Counted from the stretch's first letter, positions 43,500 to 56,115 are shown. The stretch: DNA of 64,000 nt from Micropterus salmoides (GCF_014851395.1 NW_024040374.1:28290772-28354771), one strand, 5' to 3'. Numbers and translations are program-made. The notes: generated from the sequence alone by a model not told the origin.

Positions 43500-44650
43500 A
43501 ATAAGCGATTTATTTATCCCAAGGTGCGCCAGCCGTGCGGCCCCTCATTTTGCTAAGCCCATAGCTTTAAGTAGCCTTGTCAGAACTTGATGCCAGCCAT
43601 TAAAGGTAGTGATGATGCACAACAGCACCCCCCACTCTGACAGCCGCACTGTCGTCGCCAAGCTGCAAAGCTTTAATACACGACTAGGAAGGCGTCCAAA
43701 GACCAGAATAAATAAAGGACGGAAAAGATGAAATGCATGCGACAGTGAGGCAGACAGCTGAACAAACGTAATGACTTAGAAAATAGGCCTAACAGCTCAC
43801 TCTTCCCCCACTCTTTGCACAATCAACCATGTAAATTATTGAGATATCATGAAAAATAAGTAGTTCAATAAAAAAAAGGCCCAATTATGCAGTTTAACTG
43901 CATATATCTGTGTTTTTCTCCTTGGTAATGAATGGAATGAAAAAGACTATTGTTTATGTGGAAAACAGTGGAGATCTAACAGATCCTGGAGTGTTTCAGA
44001 GTATGGAGTAGATCCAAAGCAAAGAGGGCTCAGACCACCACATAACACAGCTAGCTGCCAGCCTTTATCTCTCCACCCAACAAGGTTATCTAAGATATCA
44101 GATCAGGTGAACTTGACGTGGCTCACTTCCAATCCGAGTCAGGGTAGCTCCGTAGCTGCGGCGGCACTATCTTTGAAGCATTAGCTGAATGAGTCCTGAA
44201 GAAGAGAGAGTGCAAAGGCTGTGTTAAATGTCCATTGTTTTAACGGTTTGAGGCTTTATCTCTGTGTTCTCCAGTGGCACTTCCTCAAAGAGTAATACCC
44301 TGGGAGTCCAGGGCGCTTTGAGCTGGGACTAGCCCTCTTCCTCTGGTCCTTACATGTGATCTCCTTGATTTTAATGAGGCCACATGGACCCCCTGTGATG
44401 TACTTTGGAGGATGGGGAGATCCCGCGCTCGCTCTGAGGCCGTGATGGTGGTTGAACACCAATGACCCCTTCTCCCCCTAGCCCTCGTTTTAGAGGGCCT
44501 CTCCTGCGCTTCTAATGTTTTATTAACCAGGTTCACTGGTTCACACTCTTCTGAGGAAATACAACAGCCTGTCAATCATCTATCTGTAGAAAGTGCACTG
44601 TGCCTTCACAATGGGCCCTGCATGTATCACATGCATTGGATCGATAAGAA
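43500..44650. promoter_or_regulatory. Candidate conserved regulatory block
   Basis: Repeat-free, mostly balanced sequence. tgtcaatca at 44570-44578 reads tgattgaca on the minus strand, a PBX/MEIS-type site. The overlapping minus-strand frames at 44256-44575 are in two frames and have no domain. The parts 43540-43720 and 44100-44640 look most enhancer-like. Confidence 0.35.
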
Positions 44651-45119
44651 ATCTTTCTGACTGCTTCACAGAGGAATGATGAAAACAATGCTGCACCTGA
44701 ATATTAAACAGACTTAAACAAACACACTAATTAGTCCTGTCATGTAAGCATGATGAAAATGTTTAAGTATGCTTGCAGATCTTTCTGAGTATTAGCAAAA
44801 TTAGAGACCTAAAGACAGTGACAGGCCAGTGGACAGACAATACGTATATGTCGGCCTGTCCAACTCTTCCTTCCAAAGATATTTAGACAAATAATGACCC
44901 GGTTAAATAAAATGGGGTATGGATATTCATGGCTTTCAAGGGGAAATTCTTCATTAATTTAGTGACACCTTCCATCTACTGTCTACTGCACAATCCAAAT
45001 TAAAGTAGCAATAAGTAATGTCAAATGTGAAGGAGAAGCTTGTATTGACAAAGCCAAAGAAAATTATCACCAGACTCTGCACTACAGCCAGCATCTTTAC
45101 AGTTTTGGTTTCATTCTCA
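44651..45119. other. AT-rich spacer
   Basis: Nothing is recognised. Confidence 0.35.
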
Positions 45120-45430
45120 CCTCCAGTGTTGGCTGTAACTACTGAAGCTACAAGCTACTCAGTGGGAGCAGTTAAGCTACAGCAACACTACTACTAACAC
45201 CTTGTTGAAAGTAGCAAGCTATACTGCAAACTACTTCTAAAAAAAATAGCTTAATACTTTTTATTATCTAATGTTAAGAATTATATATGTTCAATTATAA
45301 CAAACAAAAAAAACAAAACAAACCGGCACAGACCACAGTCTGTAGTATATTTCTATGTAACTAGCAGCATTCCAACATGTAGTATTGCTACAGTACTCCC
45401 TAGTGCTCACCGCTTCTATCAGTGCTGCTT
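45120..45430. repeat. Probable transposon-derived segment
   Basis: It opens 'ccagtgttggctgtaactac' and contains repeated 'agctac/aagctact' words to about 45240, like the subterminal region of hAT-type elements beginning 'cagtgttgg'. No opposite end or target duplication was found. Confidence 0.35.
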
Positions 45431-45439
45431 TCAGCCACA

Positions 45440-45600
45440 GTACCCTGTAGTATGCTACCTGCCCAGCACCCTACTGCAGACAAAGTTAGACAAAGCAACT
45501 AGCTGGGGAACATAGAGAGCCATTTATTGTTTTGTCAGGAGTTGGAGGAAACCAAAAAAAAAAGAAGCTAAAAAGAGAGTCTATAATGGTCATACATTAA
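45440..45600 (+). repeat. Dispersed fish repeat, family A, partial copy
   Basis: The words 'ctacctgcccagcacc', 'gttagacaaagcaactagct', 'ggggaacatagagagcc' and 'tttgtcaggagttggaggaa' match the middle of the unit at 11575-12130. The 5' and 3' parts are missing. Confidence 0.55.
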
Positions 45601-45850
45601 TCAGCAGGACAGAATTTCCACTTGACCAAAACTTTGGTCAATTGTAAGTTTAATGAAAAAGTAATGTATGGATTTCTTTGAAATGACCCTCTGACCTTAC
45701 ATAAGAAACATCAAAATAGATGGCAATTACTTTTGCTAAACATAATCATGATCCCTAGAGGATAAATCCTCTAGTAGCAGTGGTTTTAATGACCAAAAGT
45801 CCTTTCCTCTAGTGCCACCCATAAAAAAATTATACATGTAATCCAACTAC
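45601..45850 (+). repeat. Dispersed fish repeat, probably family B
   Basis: The words 'gaatttccacttgaccaaaa', 'gatggcaattacttttgct', 'atcctctagtagcagtgg' and 'tcctctagtgccaccc' are familiar from acanthomorph repeats. The part 45755-45774 is a perfect 8-bp hairpin (ctagagga-taaa-tcctctag). It lies directly after a family A piece, so the 45.1-45.85 kb stretch is a composite. Confidence 0.5.
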
Positions 45851-46859
45851 TTGCAAGGCTCCAGGTATAACAAAATCATCACTATATTGTTTATCCCATT
45901 AATGAATGACTATTACAGCCTTTAGGAGCTGCAAGCAAACAGTATTTAGACCCTGAAAACATCCTCCTCAGCATGCACATTTGTGTGTGTGTGTGCATCC
46001 ACTATATGACTTGTAAGACAGAGAGAGAAGGCGTGTCACTGTCAACATTATTGTGTATTGTAAGTGTGTTGGTGTGCCCTTTTATTGTGTGCGTTCACAC
46101 AAAAATTGGGAAATGGCACTGAGTCAGATGTGCCACTGTTGAAGGTGAGACAGGAAGATGGGGGTAAGACATGGGAGAGAGGGAGCACGCCTAGACAGGA
46201 TCTAAGACAGGCCTGTCATGTCAGCATGGGGCTCAGCACCTTCTCTAACACAGCCACAGAGTCTGGGAAACTTAATTGTTACAATATTTCACCTTCCACT
46301 ATAGAAATCCATAATTTCACCTCTTTTGTCAAATTGGAGCTTTGTGTAGGTATTAATTATAAAAATGTTAATTTTGTCATTTTTCATTCACAATATTTTT
46401 TTCTTCTGTTGGCTGGTTTTTAGCTAGATAAATAATTATTTTCAATAAAATACTGCTGACACAAATATGGTATTCATGGACTTTATTAATCCACTTAGTT
46501 TAGAATTTGTTATGATGTCGATTGGAGTTAATAAAAGTGGATACCAACAAGGGGTGGACTGCCACAATAATAACTAACTAATTTTGTGGACTAACTCTAT
46601 TTGTTGATGTAACAGGTACCAAACCAGGTATAGTCTTAGCTTCTATGTTCATCTTTAGACATTTGCGACTGATCATTAAAGTAGCCAATGTAAACATTGA
46701 GTTTTCAAGGTATGCTATGGCTATGGGTGCACCCTCAAAACTCCAGAGAGATAGGCTAGACACAATAAATAAGCCTATAGGCTACACTTTTAAAGAATAG
46801 AATGAGATATAGGCCTATATATGCTCAAATGTTGAAATTTTATCTTTATGCTTTCAGAG
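45851..46859. other. AT-rich non-coding DNA
   Basis: A short GT run lies at about 45983-45995. The 119-codon frame 46064-46423 has no domain. Nothing else is recognised. Confidence 0.35.
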
Positions 46860-47120
46860 ATTCAGCACAGAAGCTGGTGCCATGGTAACTACCGAGCATG
46901 TGCTCGCGGAGCGCTTGTTTGCCTGTCTGTTCACGGATGGAGCGCAGTGAGACCCTGTGGAACCAAAGAGTATGCTACCTACGCAGGAGGAGCGTCACTC
47001 TCTGTCTGAAAAGGCTTATACGCACACACAAACGCTAAACCATGAGGCCAGCTGCGTGGAAGTTCTTAACACGGGCAGAGAAACAGAGAGAGAGATAACG
47101 CGAACACGGTGGATGTGCGA
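46860..47120. promoter_or_regulatory. CpG-dense, promoter-like patch with an X-box-like site
   Basis: About 250 bases carry over a dozen CpG ('accgagcatgtgctcgcgga', 'agataacgcgaacacgg') between AT-rich flanks. ggtgccatggtaac at 46876-46889 is a near match to the RFX X-box (one mismatch in the left half-site). The small inverted repeat cgagca/tgctcg lies just downstream. No initiator, exon or coding start can be assigned, so it might be the start of a non-coding transcript or a CpG-rich repeat. Confidence 0.3.
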
Positions 47121-48649
47121 TTGTTCTGCTTGCTAGATTATTAAAAAAAAAGCTTGCCATATTACCGCTGTCACTAATCAAGTTGACAGTTAACGGCAGG
47201 CCAAAACGGCCCTCAGGCCACCGGGAAATGTCCCGACTCTAGTGATACCAACTACTGGTGGAGATAAAGTTACACGATAATAGTGAGTAAAGCAGCTAAA
47301 GACCAAGGTCCAAGCTTTCAGACAGGGATACATTACACCTAGAAAACGAAAGTTAGCTGCTGCACAGAGTTGATGTTTTTTTGTGGCTGTATTATAGGCT
47401 GCAGTCTGGCTGACAGTAACAACACTGGTTTGTGCTTCATGGAAAAGCATTATAAACTAAACCGTTTTGATTGTATGTAAAAAAAGCTCTCCAATTACAT
47501 GGATAGATGACCAACAGCATGCCAACTGTTATATGCACTAACAGGCGAGCCACATTTGGGACCATTCTTATATACTGTGTGGGACACAATCCCAGATGGT
47601 TCCTAGAAAAGCTTAGGGAAGCGGCTGTGCGCTGCTCTTTCAGGAATAGTTAACCAGACGTACACTTGCTAAACCAACCACTTTAAAGCATTTTTAAAAA
47701 GCATAAATCTTAGAATTGTGTGCATGTCTTCTTCTTCTTTGCCTTATACTGCTGTGCCAAGCAGCAATGGGTTCATCCCTGACCCCTGAGGCCAGAGTGC
47801 CAACAAACGTTGTAATGGGTGTTTTTCCCCCCAATGGCCACAAGCAGTTTTTAGTACTTACTATTATGTGTATGCTTAGTATGTGCAATACTAAATTGTG
47901 TTTTGTTTTCAGTGCCGCTGGGTTTGTCCTTCAAAGTTTTCCATACAGATTTAGTCGAAGTTGACGGATCTCTTATGCAAGTAATTTATCATAATCTGCA
48001 GTCTCTGTTAAGGTAACTGGATCATCAAACATCTCTGGTCCATTCTGTTCAAAAATTTATTCTGACCTTTGCACATTTATTCTGGAGGACCACATACCGC
48101 AGCAAATACACAGAACGTTGGATACACTAGTCATGGTTCCTAATCACTAAGGCGTTTCACAATGTATGCCACGCGTGTATGTGATTTCATTTCACAGGCA
48201 TGTACAAAGAGGCCCAAAAGTATGCTCGTAGTTAATGGAAGCTGAGACAACATTAACCTCCTCTCATGTATCCAGAGTGAGGAGTGGAGTCACTTCACAC
48301 AGACACACACACTCACCTTCCGCAGACGTTGTTTTTGCTATATATATGGGGACAGTGGATTACACTACAGTACATGAATGTCCTAGGAGCTTGCCCTAAC
48401 CACACCCAAAACCAGGAACTACTGTAGCCCGGGAATTCACCTTAACCAACAGCCCCAAAATCAATCCAAAAATGTCTTCAAAAATCCATTGGACCGTCAA
48501 AATTGGTCCCCATAAGTATAGAACTACTAAACACATGCACGCAATTCATAGAAGTCTGAAGAGAAGTCTATATGAAACATCTGTTCCAGTCACGGCATCT
48601 CTTTCTCAATTATTCCAACATTTGAATCCACACAAGTCATTACCTCGTA
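47121..48649. other. Non-coding DNA, nothing recognised
   Basis: Mixed composition. Sense/antisense frames at 47694-47964 mirror one another. No named repeat is placed. Confidence 0.35.
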
Positions 48650-49090
48650 CCTAAATCAGCATTACCAAGCAGAGAAGGCGGCACACACCTCAACACTTGT
48701 AAATCTAATTTCATTTTGAAACCCACCTGCACTTGCTGGCTTGGATCAGCAGTTCTACCCCTAACAGTCCGCAACAGGCTGTTTTCAATTGCTAAGTGGA
48801 TGAACATAAACTTAATGAAGCACTGAGAGTTATTGAGTTCAGCTCATGTCCACCTTCTCACACACGCAGACTCATGATAGCTATGTATTGTTTTGTCATT
48901 GCTTATGCATTTCCACTTTTCCTCAGCTTCCACTGCTGATAGGTGCTATTAAGTCTGAAAATTTATGAAACAGCCCGCTGACAAGTCTTTGTCAGTCCAG
49001 GGCCATAAACACATCAGTACAAACAGAGCGGGTTCCCTTTTATTAAAAGAAAAAGACCTCTTGACTCCACTCAGGCTGTAATATTTTCAT
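48650..49090. promoter_or_regulatory. Candidate conserved regulatory block
   Basis: Repeat-free, balanced sequence lacking any 60-codon frame, with 'attgttttgtcattgcttatgc' type words near 48890 and 'aaacttaatgaag' near 48809. Enhancer-like by texture; conservation is untested. Confidence 0.35.
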
Positions 49091-50165
49091 ATATATGTAT
49101 TATTCTGACTAAAAGTATTTTTAAATTCATAGAGTGAAGGTTGTTCTCTTTCTGTGATAACTACAGATGGGACAATTTCGGCGCTGTGTATGTTATTTTT
49201 AGAATGTAGTATTGATATTTGATGAACAGAAACAGTCATATATAAAGCAAAAGTAAGGAGAACTTGCTATCTTTGAGTCTGTCTTCTGGGTCTTGAATAA
49301 TAGTCATACTCAGCAATTAACCCAACAAGTGTGCTATCACTAATGTGATTAACCTGAACTAATTAGAAAATGTCATGCAATATATCAAAATAAAATTTGC
49401 AATATAAAACCACAAGCAAACATTAAAGAATCAGGCTCACAGGAAATTTATACAACAACTTTACAAAAACCTATCCTTAAGAGGCCATAATTTGGCTGAT
49501 TTGTTCTGTTTTTCTTTCAATAAATATTGCATAGAAAGTAAACAGATGAAGACGACAGTAATGGCCAGAGTGGTGAGTTTACATTCTGCTCCTCTTGTCA
49601 AATGGACCCTCAGTGGGAGCAGAGAAAAGGCCTTTCTCTGTGACGTGTCCCACAACATTGTGGTGAAGGGCAGGCTCAGGAGAGGAAAGTGACATTTAGG
49701 AAGAGCTAAAACAATGGAACAGTAGTGCTTTAATGTCTCATAAGACGTCCTCTAAACATGCCTTTTCCATCTGAAAGCATCTCCATGCTGAGTCAAGTGC
49801 ACTAACTGTGCATGAAAGAGCTTGTTCCCTCAGGACAAGGCTGCCTGATACCCCCAAGAATAAACTGGCCTTTAACTGCCAAGCTCTGCACAGCATAAGA
49901 TACACAGACTAAAGCTCCCTGTGCAAAGGGGACAAAACAACACTAAAACTAAGGTTACAAATCCCACACTAAAGTATAGCCTCTACAAGTAACATCTGAA
50001 TAAGATCTGATAAGGGATGTCATGAGTAAATCTTTGATTTCTCTTTGTTGTGTGGTTTTCTAGTTATGAAATGTAATGAGATACTGAAAAACATGTTGAT
50101 GATGAACATTGGCAAGTGAAAATGACAACATTTTGTCAAACTTACTGTTCAAAAATCTGTTTCCT
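49091..50165. other. Non-coding DNA, nothing recognised
   Basis: AT-rich to 49560, then more balanced to 49990. Mirror frames at 49461-49692 have no domain. Confidence 0.35.
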
Positions 50166-50202
50166 GTGCCAATAAAGCCCAATTTAATTGAATTGAGAGG
50201 GT
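50166..50202 (+). repeat. Retroelement 3' tail fragment
   Basis: 'gtgccaataaagcccaattt' followed by 'aattgaattgag' is a common 3' end of fish non-LTR retroelements. Confidence 0.5.
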
Positions 50203-51119
50203 TTGAATTTTAATTTAATTTTAAAATTGTTAGTTGTAACAGCATGTAGTTGTGATTTCATAGAGGAATTGTGGTTAAATACTTTAAAAGGCACCTGTTA
50301 CAAAATAAAACTTGTGATAGAGACAGTCAAATGTAACAATGTATTGTGGGAACAATTGTACGAGAGCCCACTTTGACTTTGAAACGAGAACAAAAATTAT
50401 CAAATGTAAGAAGGACAGAAAAATTACGAGTTGCAAATTATACATATAAGATAATAAATTCAAATTATTTACATTACTAAGTTTAAACTATGACAGGGAC
50501 AGAATTCATGTCAGAAAGGTCATAATTGTTAAATCTAAACATGTATTTTGACAAAGACATAAGATAGTGAATCAAAATGATGTACAGTTTTACACACTAT
50601 ACTTCATTCATTCACAATTGTGACTTTTCCAAATTTTTCTCATTTCTAACTTTTAACTTTTCATCTGTTTGAAGTTTTTGTTTTTTTGCTTTTTTTTTTG
50701 ATACTAAGTCAAACTTAGTATCTCATTATTGTGACTTTTAGTTTTTGAGTATCTTCTTCACTCTTAGAAATGGACTTCTTTACGTTTCACTGTTAGTGTT
50801 TCATATGACAAACATTACTCAGAAATACTGGGTATGAGGACAATAAAAGGGGTCCTGACCCAAGCACAGCTTGACCTCTGAATTATAAACACAACACTCT
50901 CAAAGATTTGTTACAATTTCTTTCAGACGTACTCCATATTTGAACTATTGCTTTCCAAGAATTTCCCTTTGTCAATGTAAGATTAAAATTAATGGAAAAG
51001 AGAGTCACCCACATGCCCCGATGGGTAGCTCACAACAATTTAGAATGGGCTGCTCAGGAAAACAAATATTTTTTGCCAAGTGGCTGTGGTTGTGAAGTAC
51101 ATACGTCCCGCAGCTCTGA
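50203..51119. other. AT-rich DNA with a short hairpin
   Basis: A perfect 10-bp hairpin gatactaagt-caa-acttagtatc lies at 50700-50722, directly after a T-rich run. Nothing else is recognised. Confidence 0.5.
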
Positions 51120-52330
51120 TTTTACATCCTGTCACATCAATGATTCAAAGCACTCAATATAAATATTAAAAGTAATAGCTTCACTATTCAGCTATTACTC
51201 CATCATTCCCTGAAATCATCATAAAACATTCAGAGCCTTTTAGAAAATTTACACACTTGAATTTGATGGCAGGGAAAGCAGGCTGTCAGAGTGCGAGGTC
51301 CTGGAAGCTTAAATAATAGTGGAAAGCTGTTTATGGAACATGCTTTATTTATTCATCGTCTCAGAGTAAGGTCTTCAGTTTAGATGGAGCAGGAGAAACA
51401 GAGAGACAGAGGGAGGGTGAGACAGCGAGAAACATACAGTGAGGGAGAAAATCAAAGTAAGACCTATCTGGGGAAAAAGCTGAAACATAACTCTTCCCAC
51501 AGTGCAATAAAAGAGGGAAAAATGCGGAGTCCATGAGATTCTTGGCACAAGGTCAATCAATGGAAGGACTGGGTGCAGGAGCAGCTAATGGATTGTGAAG
51601 ACGCGTAGCAGGGTTATGAATTTTTAACCAGTTCCTCCTTCAGCCCAGACCTCCATAAATCAATGACGACTTATTGGAGAAGATCAATTATGCAAACTTA
51701 AAAACATTTAATGACAGATAATGAAGAGCTCCCTGGAGGTTAGGCTAGCGGGGTGGAACCTGACTCGTATTCCAGGAATCATTCATGGAGCAGGAGTCGA
51801 ACTGGAGCTCTTAGCACAACTTTCAAGGCCTCAACTTAAACACCTTTCGGACAACTTAGCAGAGCAGCTCCTGCGTGGGAAAAAAAAACACTGGTGGAGA
51901 TTACTGATGTGGGCAAGGAACCTGCATCTGTTAGAAATGCTGCACGGTTTTAAACATCACCCTCTGAATAAGCAGCACCTCAGCGATGAGTTTGTCCAGG
52001 TTTGATGTAGTTTTCCCCTGCAGAAGAAAGAGATGGCCACCTTAAAGAGCTCAGCGTATTATTGGCAACATTTTCCAAAGCTCATCATAAAAATGCCCCC
52101 AGGCTGCCCCCTGTGGTAGTAATCTCAAATCACTGAGCTCTAAACAATGTTAAGCACAAGCACGCACATTAAAAGACTCTGCAAATCTGTCCCCTCCACT
52201 CACATCGCGCACAATGCCTGTGACCCTGTCACCACATGCTTTTATGTAGTCTGCGTCCTTCGAACAATTCATGTTTAATGTATCACTTCTCTTTTTCTTG
52301 TCTAGCCATCTGTGCAGGCTGTTCAAACGA
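51120..52330. promoter_or_regulatory. Candidate conserved regulatory block, motif-dense
   Basis: The best part is 51570-52010. caattatgcaaa at 51685-51696 combines a homeodomain core with a POU-like word, and 'ttaatgacagataatgaag' near 51709 holds homeodomain and MEIS-type tgacag words. The plus frame 51721-52005 (94 codons, Leu/His-rich) begins inside this motif cluster. It has no recognisable domain or splice context, so a coding reading is possible but disfavoured. Confidence 0.38.
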
Positions 52331-53330
52331 TTGTACGGCAGCTTTAGCGCTTGTTATATCTCTATAGCAAAGTAATAATGCACCACGTGCTTTTTAAATT
52401 CTGATATTAAGACAACATTAAACAGGTGTTTAGGATCAGCCAGGCTTTCACTTGAGTCATTTGGGGATGCTGGTTTTCCAAACACTGAGGATGAGTCCGT
52501 ACAATCCGCGACACTATTTGCAATTATCGACTTTGCTCAAACTGTGTGCTCACTGCTTAAGAAACACATGAGACGGAGATGGTGGAAGACACAGATACGG
52601 AGGAGGGGGGATCAAAGCGGATCTAAGCAAATGCATCATGGCTCAGGTCATTTGTGTTTACATCGCGGCAGGGATATTCATTTTTTATTACTCTAGGTAC
52701 TGTATCAGTCCCGTTGACAATTCTTTCCAGATGTGTGTGCGGGTCCCAGGGGTCTCTGAGCGGCATCTACAGGGCTGATGGAGAGACTTATAACCAAGCT
52801 CACATCTGTCCCTCTTGTCGTTATTATTTTCTCTGGGAGAGCAACCTTTTCATCACTCTGACAGTGGAAGAGAAAGTGCTTTTCAAATGTAGTGAATTCC
52901 CCTGTAAGTACAGTACATTCTGAAAGAGTATGTGTCTTTTATGAGTGACGTGTGTTTGGTTTGTTTCTCCCCATCCATAATGCCAGAAGGTCATTTATCC
53001 CCCTTCGATTCTAGTGGTTGAAGGAAGTAAAGAGGCACTTAGCCGCCGACGCCCCATTTCCTCTCGATTGTTCCAAATGTACCTCTGAGACATGTAGTCA
53101 TATAATTACATATCATTTGGAATGACATTTCATTTACTCATTTGCTCTGTTATGGTGCCACATTTTCTTGTCATTTATTAAAGCCCTTATCCAGATACAT
53201 TGTATTTTGTAAATCAGTACTCGCGTCGCTGGGATTTCTTCCCCCTGATTTATAAGGTTGTTTCTGTTTGAATATCAGAATTTGAGTCGATCAGTGTTGT
53301 TTGTGTTACTGCCCGGGGCCAACGCATTTA
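52331..53330. promoter_or_regulatory. Candidate conserved regulatory block
   Basis: Repeat-free sequence with 'aagcaaatgcatcatggc' near 52627 and 'tttgcaattatcgactttgc' near 52518. The 89-codon frame 52654-52923 has a few Cys but no domain. The texture matches neighbouring blocks. Confidence 0.35.
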
Positions 53331-53700
53331 AAATAATGCAGATTTTAGTTGTTGTTGATATGAAAACAAGGAAAGAAACTTCACGTTGAAAAGGAGAGGA
53401 GGTTAAAAAACACAAATATCCATGTGCTACAGTACACATTATCATAACAATTAAAAGGGAAGCAGTGGGGCTAAAAGGAAAGTCTGAAGTGACTAAGGCT
53501 GTCTTGGGGTTTGTGCAGGTACATCTTCACGCTCTGCTGGGTCTTGTCCAGACAGGAGAGATGACCCAGAGTCAGGCCAAAATGTTTACTGGCAGATGTG
53601 TTTTAAAGGAGCTCTCCTTAGCTGGTCATGGCAGCGGAAAATACCCTGCTGTTCAGTGCATCTGCAATTCGCTGCTCTTCCCAATTCCACCTACAAAATC
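53331..53700. other. Non-coding spacer
   Basis: The 79-codon frame 53465-53704 has no domain. Nothing else is recognised. Confidence 0.35.
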
Positions 53701-54060
53701 CTGACCTTTTAAAGAAATGATGGATGAGCTGCCCATGCTACTGTTTCTTCCCCTTTCTCATCTTTTTCTTTCTTTCTTTTTTTCCCTTCATTCTATTGAA
53801 GATTGAAGCTCTGTCTATGTTAGGCTCCGAGGCAAATTCTGCCCTTCCTTTGCTCACTGTTTCAAATCACTTTAAAGTCTGATGCTGGCTTTGGCCAGAG
53901 CCCTTTGGCACTTGGCTTCTGTGCAGCGGTTCGCGTCAGGAGCTACGATTTGTGATTTGCAGATGACATGAGCAATGCCTCGCTTGTGGCAGTTGAGGTG
54001 GATTTGTAAAGCAAAGTCAGTAAAGTGCGATATGATGTGACTGGGGCTTCACATCACCAC
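53701..54060. promoter_or_regulatory. Candidate regulatory block
   Basis: After a pyrimidine-rich run (53755-53790) there is balanced sequence with NFI-like half-sites ('ttggccagagccctttggca' near 53892) and no 60-codon frame. Confidence 0.3.
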
Positions 54061-55249
54061 TACTGATAAACTGATTCAGTTGATGAAAACACAGTTCCCT
54101 GTTAAAGATAGTACACACATTATGTTTATCATGCTGTGTGTGATTTTACGTACATGCATATATATTTCTAGGGTTGTGTTTACTGTGTGTGTGAATATTT
54201 CGACACACGCTCTGTGCATGATAATGCTGATTGTGGTTCATGAGTAAAATAAAATTTTACAACAGAACATCTATTTCAACAGTTCATATTATCATGATGT
54301 CAGTGGTAAATTTCTTTCTTATCTTTTTCCCGTAAGCACAATATTAAACATAAGGCCAGAAAAACTCTTCTTCCTTTATGCTGGTTAGAGTGCTAGATGT
54401 TCACTATTTTAGACCAAGTTATAAATATTTTTAAAACTAAAAACGGTGCTTCAGTTTTTACATCAATACTATTTACAAAATTAATAACAGCACCATCAGA
54501 CTTTAGGTTGGCAAAGACTGGCTATAAAATGATAATCTATGTTTTTAAGCTCTTTCCAAGATTAAAAGGGTAATCATTCAGCATGCCAACTCTGCTTCGG
54601 ACTGCCCGAAGAAACTTCACACACTGACAAATATCATCATCTCAGTGTGATGCAAAAGCTCCAGCAATATGATATATATTATTACTTTCTGTTTGTAAAT
54701 CTGCTTAGCAGCAAACCCTGAGCTATAACAAATTTGTGAATATACTGTACTTGAACAGCTGTAAAAGTCAAATACTTATTTTCAGACACTACTGAGCTCT
54801 GCAATGGATAGTTTGAAACTGGAAAAGTCAATTCAGCGATTTCGAAAATTGACACCAGTCTCAAGTCTGTACGATAAATAGCAGCTGGTTAGCACAAAAA
54901 AAGGTGCATAAACTGATATTTATAAAAGAAGCATACACATAGTTTTCTAGAGCCAGCTGCGGGTGATACGATAAGGTGAACATGGAATATAAGATGCAAT
55001 AAAAATAATAAAACAAGTTGCAATAGTTTATATGCCAATTTCCCTGACTGAGTTATTATTTTTTGTAATGTGCAAATCAAGGGCACATTTATAGACTTTG
55101 AATTTCTTAGAATTGTAATGAATTACTTGTGATTGATGCATTATTTTAATTTTATCCTTGATTCTGAAATATTTTGTAAAGTCTCAATATTTCAATATGA
55201 GTGCATTAAATAAATCATTGATCGCCTTTGTGTCATTTGATGGTTGAGA
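54061..55249. other. AT-rich non-coding DNA
   Basis: Strongly AT-rich. Small minus-strand frames at 54682-55086 have no domain. No named repeat is placed. Confidence 0.4.
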
Positions 55250-55740
55250 TATCAACACCGATGATGGCAGACAGGTGCGTGGTATGAATTACAGGGGAGT
55301 CGCACAAAAATCTGGACCCTGTACATCATTCTCTTTAGGCCCCTCCCTCCATCCCCTGCTATTCCTTCGAGTATCTTTGTGGGCCCTCTTCACATGAGGG
55401 CCCTGTTTACGCAGCCCCCCAGTGCTACAGCCAAGATGATGTAGGCGCTATAACAGGTGTGAATAATAGTCGTGTGCTGTTCTAGCATTGTTGGAAAACC
55501 TTGTCAATACAAAATAATTGCACTTCTTATTTTTGTATGTTTTTTTTTATTGACTGCTCTAATGAGTGGTGGAGCGTGAGGAGGCATCATTATGCACGCC
55601 GATGATTAAGGACTTTTCTACATCCACTTATGACTTACTGTGGGAGTGGAAATTAGGCTCATGCACGTCACACAATGATTGAGAGAACTGTGCATACGAA
55701 CACCTTTATACATCTGATGAAATAATGCTTATTCATTCTT
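55250..55740. promoter_or_regulatory. Candidate conserved regulatory block
   Basis: Balanced sequence with an 8-bp inverted repeat gggccctc/gagggccc at 55381-55388 and 55396-55403, and homeodomain-type words ('gccgatgattaagg' near 55599, 'cacaatgattgag' near 55671). No open frame of 60 codons occurs. Confidence 0.35.
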
Positions 55741-55794
55741 CTGTTTTTGAGCAGACACACAGTTTTAGTCTTGAATCTACACAGAGGTTCTTGC

Positions 55795-56115
55795 ATATGG
55801 CTCCTGGAGTCTCCGCTGGCTGTCACAACGGGACTCCAGAAAGTTACAGTGCCTTGCTAAGAAATAGCACATAACTCCCACTTGTTTTTATACTTGTTTT
55901 GTACAGATTAAACAAACAGCCTTTAGAGCTATTAGTAGGTGGATTTTCGTACCTTTGAACAGAGCTAGGCTAGCTGTTTCCAGTCTTTGTGCGAAGCTAA
56001 GCTAACCAGCTGGGTGTAGCTTGTTATTTACAGCACAGACAAGAGTTTGGTATCAATCTTCTCATCTCACTCCCTGCCAGAAAGCTATTAAGCGTACCAA
56101 AAAGTAGAAGGAGTC
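55795..56115 (-). repeat. Dispersed fish repeat, family C, minus orientation
   Basis: 'ctaggctagctgtttccag', 'tgcgaagctaagctaacc' and 'gagtttggtatcaatcttct' are the reverse complement order of the unit at 19747-20075. A small stem-loop (ctggagtc/gactccag) occurs at its low-coordinate end near 55805-55839. Confidence 0.65.

Noticed and set aside
51721..52005. 94-codon Leu/His-rich frame, considered as a small protein
   Set aside because: No family is recognised and there are no splice or initiation signals. It overlaps a homeodomain/POU/MEIS motif cluster, so regulatory DNA is preferred.
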